From: Vibrio ulleungensis
GTDB taxonomy: Bacteria; Pseudomonadota; Gammaproteobacteria; Enterobacterales; Vibrionaceae
Direction: 5' to 3'
Length of the DNA: 64,000 bases
Assembly: GCF_016900875.1 (NCBI RefSeq)
Contig: NZ_JAFEUM010000004.1
Location: 248,001-312,000 of the forward strand
Part shown: in pieces, positions 35,233-42,144 of the stretch
Layout: every line of letters starts with the position of its first letter
Position numbering within the stretch: the stretch's first letter is position 1
The notes under the pieces: model-generated
Seen by the model: the letters and a program-made list of their open reading frames with translations, nothing else
Told to the model about the DNA's origin: nothing
The model's database searches: none
Made by a program: the position numbers and the translations under genes

Positions 35233-36686
35233 TTGAGCGTCGTGACCAGTGCCTTATAGCACTGCGCGCTATCATCAAATACAAACTCAAGCGCATTTTT
35301 GATGCTGTCCAAACTGTCACCTTCATAATGAGACACATAAAGCAATTGGCTAAGGTGTTCACGAGCAATCAGCTCAAGGGTATTTTTGACCAGACGACGG
35401 CCGAGATAATCCAACCCCTGATAAGGTTCATCCAAAATAAGCAGCGCGGGCTGTTTAACCAATGCGCGAGCAATTAACAACAGCCGTTGCTGGCTATAGT
35501 CAAGTTGCTTAAACGAGGTGTTGGCCAGTCCATCCATGTGCAACATTTGTAGCCACTCCCTCGCCACTAGCTGCTCTTTTTTGCTCGGTTGTTGGTAGAG
35601 TCCGATAGAGTCGTAAAAGCCCGATAGTATCACCTCCAACGCACTACAGCTGACGCGGTATTGCAGGTGTAAGGCCGAAGATACCATGCCAATATTTTGC
35701 TTGATCTCCCAGATGGTTTCCCCACTTCCCCGCTTGTTTCCAAATATATGGATATCGTTGCTGTAACATTGAGGGTGATCGCCAAAGATGAGTCCCAACA
35801 AAGTACTTTTGCCGCATCCATTAGGGCCTTTAATTTGCCAGTGTTCACCACGATCGATGCGCCAATTAAGCTCATCAAAGATGGTTTTATCGGTATAGGC
35901 TACTTTGCCATTTTTTAGCTCAAATATTGGATTTTGAAATTCGCTATTGTGCTGATGGCTACGGATGAGGTCCATCATCTGCTCACTGTGAGCTTGCGAC
36001 TGCGCTTTCAGTTGGTTGATCACCGGGTGACTGTCCCATTGCTGACGGTCCATAGTGCTGTCCAACGCGCCGTGGTTAAACAAAGCAATATGTTCGATCC
36101 AGTCGGGAATGTCTTCTTCGCGATTTAACGTTACTATCATCTGCACGCGCTGGGCGAGTGTTTGTAAATACTGGGCCAGAGACTGTCGATGCGCCACATC
36201 TAATCCGACAAATGGGTTATCCAAAACAATAAATTCGGGCTTGGTAGCCAGTGCCCGAGCCAACATCACCCGCCTCGTTTCGCCTGTAGACAGCACCCGA
36301 AATCCTGATCGCGCAAGATGCTCTAAATCGAGCTCGCCAAGTAGCTTTTGTGTTAGTTCGTGGTCTTCACACTGTCTAAAGATCAGCTGTTCAACACTGG
36401 TTCCTGTATCTATGCGGTCGATAAAGTCGGTGTCTTCTTTGGCCAGCTCTTCATCTAACAGACGTTGTTGTTCTAGCAAAGAGACCTGTGCAACACGCGT
36501 GGAAGAAGCATTAAAACACTCCTTATCAAGCGTAAATTCGCCACATATTAGAGCCCCAAGCAGCGAACCAATATCACCTTCACTACTAAACACTCCCCAT
36601 GACTGCTGAGGTTGGATTGTCCAATGCCCAATAGAAAGCGAGCGCAAGCCACGCTCTATAGTCAGTTGATTCATCTCGATTTGCAT
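35229..36686 (-). CDS. modF: ModF-like tandem ABC ATPase
   Basis: A roughly 485-residue protein with two ABC ATPase domains and no membrane part, as in E. coli ModF/PhrA. The second domain is canonical: GPNGCGKST, an LDYSQQRLL signature and LLILDEPYQGLD. The first domain is degenerate: its P-loop region reads SSEGDIGSLLG with no GKS/T, its signature is LSTGETRRV, and its Walker B ends LDNPF with Asn for Glu. ModF proteins are soluble and of uncertain function, often near molybdate genes, none of which is seen here. The start at 36686 (MQIEMNQLT) follows GGTGAG. Confidence 0.78.
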   Translation of the reverse strand: MQIEMNQLTIERGLRSLSIGHWTIQPQQSWGVFSSEGDIGSLLGALICGEFTLDKECFNASSTRVAQVSLLEQQRLLDEELAKEDTDFIDRIDTGTSVEQLIFRQCEDHELTQKLLGELDLEHLARSGFRVLSTGETRRVMLARALATKPEFIVLDNPFVGLDVAHRQSLAQYLQTLAQRVQMIVTLNREEDIPDWIEHIALFNHGALDSTMDRQQWDSHPVINQLKAQSQAHSEQMMDLIRSHQHNSEFQNPIFELKNGKVAYTDKTIFDELNWRIDRGEHWQIKGPNGCGKSTLLGLIFGDHPQCYSNDIHIFGNKRGSGETIWEIKQNIGMVSSALHLQYRVSCSALEVILSGFYDSIGLYQQPSKKEQLVAREWLQMLHMDGLANTSFKQLDYSQQRLLLIARALVKQPALLILDEPYQGLDYLGRRLVKNTLELIAREHLSQLLYVSHYEGDSLDSIKNALEFVFDDSAQCYKALVTTLN

Positions 36687-36814
36687 TGGCCGTCTCACCT
36701 TCATCCATGTTCAGTTACTACACCAAACAACGATACGGTAACTCAGCACAATTGGCGACCAATGGGATTAAAAATGTGAAGGGGAGTGTAAGCTAAACGA
36801 GCTATTTACTTTGT

Positions 36815-37027
36815 TTAGGTAAACTGCCTATAGGCCTTGAGAGCGATCAATACTATAGGAGATGCATGCATAAGCAGATCGAAAATATCGATAGGCTTAA
36901 CTAAGTTCCCTTGCGTTAACATACGCAGCTTTTCGACAATATGAGGCTCGGGAAAGAAAGGAGCAAATACTAGATATCCACCGGCAAGCAGAAGCAGCGG
37001 CCAACTTAAGTTATCTATCCACGCCAT
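36815..37027 (-). CDS. Small conserved membrane protein
   Basis: A 70-residue protein with two hydrophobic segments separated by the motif EPHIVEKLRMLTQGNLVKPIDIFDL. The pattern is conserved among many proteobacterial small proteins, sometimes annotated as RND transporter by association only. No function is known to me. It lies alone just left of the cassette region. Confidence 0.7.
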   Translation of the reverse strand: MAWIDNLSWPLLLLAGGYLVFAPFFPEPHIVEKLRMLTQGNLVKPIDIFDLLMHASPIVLIALKAYRQFT

Positions 37028-37492
37028 AAGGTTCTCTCTAATTTGTTATGTGACCACATATATTAGCTAAAGCTAATTTAAAGTAAAGCGGTTTCGAAAT
37101 GGTGCAGACAGGGTGTTGGCAGTGGTCCCGTTTTCGACACTATAAGGCGACCAAAGTCGCCGACGTTATGAACCAGAAACCTCTAGTTATTGTTGAGTGA
37201 ATTGAAAGAGTTCTCGTTTTTGCACGTCTATGATTCGTCTTTTCGTTGCAAAGATTATAAAATATTTAATTTAATCAATGGATTGTACAGTGCGTCCTAG
37301 AAAAATCCGGCGTGGTGAAAGTGAGTTAGTGGGACCGCTCATTTTTATGTGAAGGATATCGAACATCAAGCTGTAATTGGCATTAATTTTCATATGGTTA
37401 TGATAGATTATTGGTCAATGGCGTCCGGGTAAAAGTGAGCACGCGCACTTATAAGCTGGTAGCACTCCATAAACCTGCATAGGGATCTAGTC
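37028..37492. other. Intergenic region at the left edge of the cassette array
   Basis: No gene is visible in these 465 bases. A small perfect hairpin GGCGAC-CAAA-GTCGCC near 37146-37162 is followed by GACGTTATG, which resembles an attC right end but lacks a matching left half. The rest is AT-rich and unassigned. The array promoter, if any, should lie here. Confidence 0.5.
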
Positions 37493-37855
37493 ATGGAAAT
37501 AAAACTGATTAACATCGATGGTGTAACTATCTGTGAAGTTTCCGCTAATGGAACCGTCGTTAATAACTTGAATGATGCATTAGACTTGATTGGCAATGTA
37601 AGTTATCAAGGATCAAGAAAACTGGTTGTAAGAACTGAACACCTTGCTATTGAGTTCTTTGATTTGAAAACGAAACTAGCTGGTGAGATTCTTCAAAAAT
37701 TCTCAAATTACGACATGCAGCTTGCTATTGTAGGTGAAAACTCGCACTTCAATAGTACCGCTTTAAAATCTTTTATAGTTGAATGTAATCGTGGAAACCG
37801 GATTTTGTTTGAAGAGTCGAGGGAGGTAGCTCTTGAAGCTCTAGCCAAGTGCTAA
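37493..37855 (+). CDS. DUF4180 protein (integron-type cassette)
   Basis: A 120-residue protein matching the DUF4180 pattern: a strand-rich N-terminus, then a helical middle with NLNDALDLIGN, RTEHLAIEFFDLKTKLAGEI, the strand DMQLAIVG and a final NRGNRILFEESREVALEAL. The family has no assigned function. Its stop codon lies inside the left end of a well-formed attC site, so gene plus attC form a complete gene cassette. ATG 37493 is preceded by AGGGATC. Confidence 0.82.
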   Translation: MEIKLINIDGVTICEVSANGTVVNNLNDALDLIGNVSYQGSRKLVVRTEHLAIEFFDLKTKLAGEILQKFSNYDMQLAIVGENSHFNSTALKSFIVECNRGNRILFEESREVALEALAKC

Positions 37856-37934
37856 CAAATAAATCAAGCGGACAAAATAAAGCCTCGCTGCGCTCGGCAC
37901 AATTTTATTTCGCCGCTTATTAATGGCGTTAAGC
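37850..37934 (+). repeat. Integron attC site (canonical)
   Basis: The site begins TGCTAAC at the DUF4180 stop codon and ends with the core GTTAAGC (37928-37934), which fits GTTRRRY. In between are matching arms AAGCGG (37866-37871) and CCGCTT (37913-37918) and an A/T stem around a GCC...GGC loop. This is the folded-strand architecture recognised by integron integrases. No integrase gene is in the window. Confidence 0.85.
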
Positions 37935-37957
37935 GCAAATAGTTAAAGTGAGATTCT

Positions 37958-39109
37958 ATGAAGTTAAAAGTGTTTCTGGACTTTGTTCTTGAGGTGATAA
38001 GAATATTTAAGCCAGACCAGAGGAAATGGCTAGTCAGAACATTCGTTTTAGCTGGTATCCCAATGGTTTCATCTAAGTTTTGGCAACCCTGGATTGAAGC
38101 TATACTTGAAGAAAAACTAAATATAGATTTATCTTATGCTTCTGCACCTGGGTGGGCTTTAATTGTTATTGGTTTATTGATACACGGGTTCAATGTTTAT
38201 CAAGACAAGGCATCAAATAAAGAACCAATGTTTAAAGATGAGCATGATGCGTTAACTTTCTCACTAGGCGGTGGAGTAACATGCTCATACTCAAAAGAGC
38301 AACTAAAAAAACCAAATACACCATTTAATTTGGGTGGGCATTTGCCTATTAAGGTCTATGTAGAAAAAAAGAAGCTGTATGCTGATGTTAATGTTTATTC
38401 AGGGTCTGGTTTGCCTCCAATCAAAATATCGAAGAATGTGCTTTCTGGAGTACCGCCAAGTTGGGATGTGAATAAAAGTGAAAAAGCACTAGAGGTTGTT
38501 AATGATGAAAACCAACCGGTATATCAGCTAATTTATAAGAATGACGGGCATATCATTATTAATGGAGTTTTTCCATTTCCTGGCGGGCTTGTGCTCGCTG
38601 ACGATACTCACATGTCATTAAACCCAGAAACACCAGTAACCCTTGAGCTTAGTCCAATTTTTAAATATCCATCTTGGAAATATCCATCCGTATATAGTCA
38701 TGACTATACGCCAAAGAAAATGGAGCAAGTTCCTGATTCCACCCATCGGATGATGAAAGAGTATCACCATCCACATATGTATCAGCGCAATGCTCAACCA
38801 ATAGATTGGGTTGAGTCGAACGAGCCAATTCAAAGCGATAACAGAATTGTCATCGACTTTGAAGGTTTTATTGATTCTGTTCCATTTGAGGGAGGTAAAG
38901 CCGAAAGTTTCCCGTTACAGATTGGAAGTGGGCGCATGATTCCGGGGTTCGAAGATTGTCTTATAGGGAAAAAAGTTGGTGAGTCCTTTGACATTAATCT
39001 CCGTTTTCCAGCGGACTATCACGCAGAAAACTTGAAAAATAAATCTGCGGTTTTTCATGTCAAAGTCAATAAAGTAGAAGTTAAGGTACTAGCTGAACGA
39101 AGCGCTTAA
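37958..39109 (+). CDS. Membrane protein with C-terminal trigger-factor-type FKBP PPIase domain
   Basis: A 383-residue protein with an unusual architecture. Residues about 1-85 are basic and hydrophobic with a likely membrane segment ([19 protein letters not shown]). A strand-rich domain of unknown type follows over about 90-280. Residues 298-375 closely follow the trigger factor PPIase domain: [33 protein letters not shown] and [13 protein letters not shown]. Trigger factor binds nascent chains at the ribosome, but here only its isomerase domain is present, on a membrane protein. It appears to be an integron cassette, ending in the attC-type left core GCTTAAC. The function is not known to me. 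Confidence 0.75.
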   Translation: MKLKVFLDFVLEVIRIFKPDQRKWLVRTFVLAGIPMVSSKFWQPWIEAILEEKLNIDLSYASAPGWALIVIGLLIHGFNVYQDKASNKEPMFKDEHDALTFSLGGGVTCSYSKEQLKKPNTPFNLGGHLPIKVYVEKKKLYADVNVYSGSGLPPIKISKNVLSGVPPSWDVNKSEKALEVVNDENQPVYQLIYKNDGHIIINGVFPFPGGLVLADDTHMSLNPETPVTLELSPIFKYPSWKYPSVYSHDYTPKKMEQVPDSTHRMMKEYHHPHMYQRNAQPIDWVESNEPIQSDNRIVIDFEGFIDSVPFEGGKAESFPLQIGSGRMIPGFEDCLIGKKVGESFDINLRFPADYHAENLKNKSAVFHVKVNKVEVKVLAERSA

Positions 39110-39145
39110 CAGAAGCTTCAAGTGGGATTCGTTAAGCGGGCGCTG
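39104..39145 (+). repeat. Truncated attC-like site
   Basis: At the stop of the PPIase-domain gene, GCTTAAC (fits RYYYAAC) is followed by AGAAGCTTCAAGTGGGATTC, like the left half of Vibrio attC repeats. It then jumps straight to GTTAAGCGGGCGCTGA, like a right half with a mutated core. The middle stem is missing, consistent with an internal deletion. Confidence 0.6.
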
Positions 39146-39167
39146 ACGGTTCCCCTCATAATTTCCC
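39140..39167. repeat. 28-bp direct repeat, copy A
   Basis: The segment beginning GCGCTGACGGTTCCCCTCAT recurs at 40697-40724 with two mismatches, 1557 bp away and in the same orientation. Both copies directly follow an attC-like right half. Confidence 0.75.
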
Positions 39168-39297
39168 TAACCCAGAGATGTGCGTAAGTCGCTAATACTC
39201 TATTAAAGCCCAACAATATTGGGCTCCGGTTATGTGATATCGACGGTGATTCCTTACTTCTAGTCCAAGCCTACGTATAGAAAGCACTCGTCTATGT

Positions 39298-39663
39298 CTA
39301 ATGGTGTTTGCTTGGACTTCGAAATGCCATTTGGCATTGCATGCGATAAGGCCATTTAGCCCCATCAGAGTTTCTGCCAGCTACGCTATCAATAGTAAAA
39401 TTTATCGTCGATTGACACAGGGAGACCGATTGTGGCGAAGCGCGACACTTGGCCTTGCGACCTTTGTCGTTCGCTTTGTAAAGATAAGATTCACAGCGTA
39501 TTGAACCTCGTTTGGAAAGTAATCTCGAGCCAAGATTAGTTAGGGTACGATCTGAGCCGTCCAGTATATTTTTTGCCGCAAGCATCAGAGATTGAACACG
39601 TTTTTTATGAATATTGGGACAAAGGTTTTGTAGAGATTGTTGTAGTATTTGAATATCGCGCAT
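39298..39663 (-). pseudogene. IS4-family transposase remnant
   Basis: The first about 50 residues of this minus-strand frame (MRDIQILQQSLQNLCPNIHK, then LMLAAKNILDGSDRTLTNLG) resemble the N-terminus of IS4-family transposases common in Vibrio. The rest of the 121-residue frame does not match a transposase and has no catalytic DDE residues, so the element is truncated and fused to unrelated sequence. I see no terminal inverted repeats. It interrupts the cassette region between the PPIase-domain gene and the gene at 39766. Confidence 0.65.
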
Positions 39664-39765
39664 CGCAGTTCCCTTAGAACGAATGTTTGTTTGACGATAA
39701 TCTTTAGATCAAAGGTAGCGGTGCGCATTTATCTCATTGATTAGAAAACGATAAATGAGGGGGAT

Positions 39766-40188
39766 TTGCTAGAATTGGGGTTTATGCAACTCAAAGTTCA
39801 TACTTGTGGAATGGAGAATATGGACAGGGCTAAAATAGAGGAAGTATTACAAATTCATGGCTATGAGTCAGAAGTCGCCAAGAATGGACTAAAAGTCAAA
39901 CTTGGTTGGTTCGCGAATAGGCTCAATCTGTCTTGGGATTTAAGCCGAAAGCGAATAAATTACGCTTACAATCAAATTTTAGATCCCATTCTAGCAACAG
40001 TAATTGGTGCCTTAGCTATCCATTCATCTTTGACCTCAGATATAACGATAGCTACAGTTCAAGGTGCAATCGTACTCAACCTAATTTTGAGAATCATAAT
40101 TACGGAGCTAAGAGTGATAGAACTTAAAATACTTCTTAGTCAATATCAGAATAGTATCCTAAACGATGCAAGAAAACCCGTTACATAA
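39766..40188 (+). CDS. Hypothetical small membrane protein (cassette gene)
   Basis: Up to 140 residues, unrecognised. The N-terminal half is hydrophilic (KIEEVLQIHGYESEVAKNGL) and the C-terminal half has one or two hydrophobic segments (ILATVIGALAIHSS, then TVQGAIVLNLILRIIITEL). The TTG at 39766 follows GAGGGGG; ATGs at 39784, 39811 and 39820 are alternatives, so the start is uncertain. An attC-like site begins at its stop, marking it as a gene cassette. The sequence is AT-rich. Confidence 0.55.
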   Translation: MLELGFMQLKVHTCGMENMDRAKIEEVLQIHGYESEVAKNGLKVKLGWFANRLNLSWDLSRKRINYAYNQILDPILATVIGALAIHSSLTSDITIATVQGAIVLNLILRIIITELRVIELKILLSQYQNSILNDARKPVT

Positions 40189-40275
40189 CAGGAAATTAAG
40201 TCTAATTTCATACGCGTCCAACTTGCTATCGCACAAACATAGTAGTGTATGTCACCGCTTATTAGGGCGTTTTCT
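40183..40275 (+). repeat. Integron attC-like site
   Basis: It begins ACATAAC at the stop of the preceding gene and contains complementary GAAATTAAG / CTAATTTC near the left end. It ends with CCGCTTATTAGGGCGTTT, the usual right end of Vibrio attC sites, although the final core reads GTTTTCT rather than GTTRRRY. Confidence 0.65.
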
Positions 40276-40326
40276 GCTCTATTCATATGGTCATACTTGT
40301 CTAAAAATATCTTAGGGTTGATAAAC

Positions 40327-40558
40327 ATGTACGGTACAGAAGAAACAAAAGCATTTTGCTGCAATTGCAAAGAACTAACATTGCATAAGTATAGTTATTT
40401 CAGTCATATAAAACCGTCAAAACCTAAAACTGGTGGTTTTTTTGACGAGCTTTCTTACTAGCTTTGCTCAACAGTGGTTAGGCTTAAACCAAGCCTCTGC
40501 GGACTACAAATGCACCAAATGTGGAACCTATTTACATACACATGACGCTTTTAAGTGA
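40327..40558 (+). pseudogene. Frameshifted zinc-ribbon small protein (cassette gene)
   Basis: The first frame encodes MYGTEETKAFCCNCKELTLH and stops after GGFFDELSY at 40461. A +1-shifted frame continues QQWLGLNQASADYKCTKCGT and stops at 40558. The CxxC pairs at each end (CCNC and CTKC) belong together in one zinc-ribbon protein of about 76 residues. The shift coincides with a run of seven Ts at about 40437-40443, so a one-base slip or a sequencing error explains it. The gene lies between two attC-like sites. Confidence 0.7.
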
Positions 40559-40582
40559 GTACTACTGAAAAGCTCGAAAATT

Positions 40583-40703
40583 GTTAAGCGTTTACAACTG
40601 GAACGCGGTTAACAAACGCTTTAAATCTGATTTGCAAACGAGTGCTATTTTCGCTTTGCTCCAATTTTGGCACACAATCACTCGCAGTTTAGGCGAGCGC
40701 TGA
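40583..40703 (+). repeat. Decayed attC-like site
   Basis: GGTTAACAAACGCTTTAAATC starting near 40608 resembles a Vibrio attC left end. Matching words AACGAGTG and CACTCGC form the distal stem, and AGTTTAGGCGAGCGCTGAC stands where a right core is expected. Upstream, AAGCGTTT (from 40587) and AAACGCTT form an extra inverted repeat. The right core is not canonical, so the site may be inactive. Confidence 0.55.
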
Positions 40704-40724
40704 CGGATCCCCTCATAAATTCCC
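40697..40724. repeat. 28-bp direct repeat, copy B
   Basis: Begins GCGCTGACGGATCCCCTCAT and matches copy A at 39140-39167 with two mismatches. It marks the right edge of the cassette region; ordinary conserved genes resume at 40807. Confidence 0.75.
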
Positions 40725-40806
40725 CAACGCTCCCGTATCTAGAGCCCAACCATTCTCCTTATTCTATAGCGCCTTTCGGCTCGCCAAAAGGCTAACTCGG
40801 TCACCT

Positions 40807-41022
40807 TTAACACCACCCTACTTTCCAACACGCAGTATTCTTAAGTTCCCGCCAATTCAGCGCATACTCGTTGCGCGTCATTACCGCTTCAATCACACAT
40901 TCAACCACCGTTTGCTGATCATCAAATTCCACACTGGTGATCACAAAGTGCTTCTCTTTGTTTCGTACATCAACTTTGGTCCATTTGCTGTGCAAAAGTC
41001 CTTTTGGATTAACACGATTCAT
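40807..41022 (-). CDS. TIGR02450-family Trp-rich small protein
   Basis: A 71-residue protein matching the small Trp-rich family: MNRVNPKGLLHSKWTKVDV, then NKEKHFVITSVEFD, VIEAVMTRNEYALNWRELK and a Trp near the end. Its function is unknown. The ATG at 41022 overlaps the stop codon of the CIA30-domain gene (TGATGA), so translation is coupled. It is the last gene of a three-gene cluster with genes at 41022 and 41633. Confidence 0.85.
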   Translation of the reverse strand: MNRVNPKGLLHSKWTKVDVRNKEKHFVITSVEFDDQQTVVECVIEAVMTRNEYALNWRELKNTACWKVGWC

Positions 41023-41636
41023 CACACTTCCTTGTAAGTAGGTTGAATTTTTAAGCTAAACAACGTGAGTGCGAAAGGCCCCTGCTGCTTGCTGGTGACT
41101 AAGAAGCCAACTTGTCGAATGTCTTCAGATTTTAGCGTCGGAGCGCCTTGAATGATTCGGCCGCGAAACACCGCTTTAAATTCGCTAAGGGGTAGCGTTA
41201 CAGATTGGCGAACGCCAGCTTGTGTCTCAAACTCGTGCTTATAGCTCACGCGATAGCCGTTAATGGCCACCGCCACACGCATCTGGTAAGTCAGTCCATC
41301 ACCTATGAATTCTATGGTTGCGGCATCCAACCCTCTATCTAAAGGCACAACTGGACGGTAGATTGAGCTAAAGCCGCCATTGTTTTCAAGAGAAATGTTG
41401 CCAGAAAACACACTCACTTCGTCACTAAACTTAAGGCCACCTTGCGACAGGCCACCCATAACACCATCATTGGTTGCGCGCCATCTTTGGGGCTCTACAG
41501 TGTTGGTAAAATCTATCATGTAACTACTCGTTGAATCGTACGGGACAAGGGTTTGCATAGGGGATTGAGACCATGCCGCTGTGGCAGATAGCCAGATTAG
41601 ACTTAACGTTAGAAGTTTCACATTCATAGTGTTCAC
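41022..41636 (-). CDS. Exported CIA30-domain protein
   Basis: A 204-residue protein with a signal peptide ending near AAWSQS and a CIA30/galactose-binding-like beta-sandwich. Typical words are WRATNDGVMGGLSQGGLKF, NNGGFSSIYRP and the C-terminal IRQVGFLVTSKQQGPFALTL. Mitochondrial CIA30 is a complex I assembly factor, but bacterial homologues are uncharacterised and this one appears periplasmic. It overlaps both neighbours by a few bases, indicating an operon. Confidence 0.82.
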   Translation of the reverse strand: MNTMNVKLLTLSLIWLSATAAWSQSPMQTLVPYDSTSSYMIDFTNTVEPQRWRATNDGVMGGLSQGGLKFSDEVSVFSGNISLENNGGFSSIYRPVVPLDRGLDAATIEFIGDGLTYQMRVAVAINGYRVSYKHEFETQAGVRQSVTLPLSEFKAVFRGRIIQGAPTLKSEDIRQVGFLVTSKQQGPFALTLFSLKIQPTYKEV

Positions 41637-41902
41637 CTTCGGGCCTTTCTTGAAGCGAGTAGGCGTTGCCCCTGCAGGTCAAATTCATCTCGCGTCTGCT
41701 TGTGGTCGCACTCGATGAGAAGTCCACCATGAAAGGTTATTGTTAGAGTTAAGTCCTTGAACGATAACCAGCAAGTGTAACCATCATAATCGTGCCACGC
41801 TTTAATTCCGGATAGCTCGCGAGCCCCTTCCGAGTAGTGGCCAGTACTGACAATGACATCAAACAGTAGCAATGCGTCTCGTGTCGCCCAATGGTGCGTC
41901 AT
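41633..41902 (-). CDS. DUF3081-like small protein
   Basis: An 89-residue protein whose core (LSGIKAWHDYDGYTCWLSFK, then LTLTITFHGGLLIEC) fits the gammaproteobacterial DUF3081 family pattern of a short helix followed by the DGYT strand motif. No function is known. It overlaps the CIA30 gene start by four bases and is first in the cluster. The family assignment rests on recognition of the DYDGYT and TFHG words only. Confidence 0.65.
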   Translation of the reverse strand: MTHHWATRDALLLFDVIVSTGHYSEGARELSGIKAWHDYDGYTCWLSFKDLTLTITFHGGLLIECDHKQTRDEFDLQGQRLLASRKARR

Positions 41903-42144
41903 GTTGCCTACCCTCGCAGTTATTCTTATCTATGATTTATACCAACCAAAGCAATTAAAGGGTCATTCTTGCTTGTTAAAATCGCTAATAGCGGAGTTAA
42001 AGATTTTGCAGGTAGAACCACTATCTACGGCAATCTTTGCCTTGCTCTTAGCGATTTTTCCGGCGCAATTTTCTGACCAGTTAATTAGTTCGATCGGTAA
42101 TAAATACGATTTACCTGCACGCTAGGATCACCTGGTGCTATCAT

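Noticed and set aside
18561..37458. Shared 14-mer GCACTTATAAGCTG at 18561 and 37445, both beside cassette regions
   Set aside because: A match of this length is expected by chance in a window of this size, its core CTTATAAG is a simple palindrome, and similarity does not extend beyond it.
41853..42125. Plus-strand 90-residue frame before the GDPD gene
   Set aside because: It overlaps the start of the DUF3081-like gene on the other strand, has no ribosome-binding site and no family pattern.
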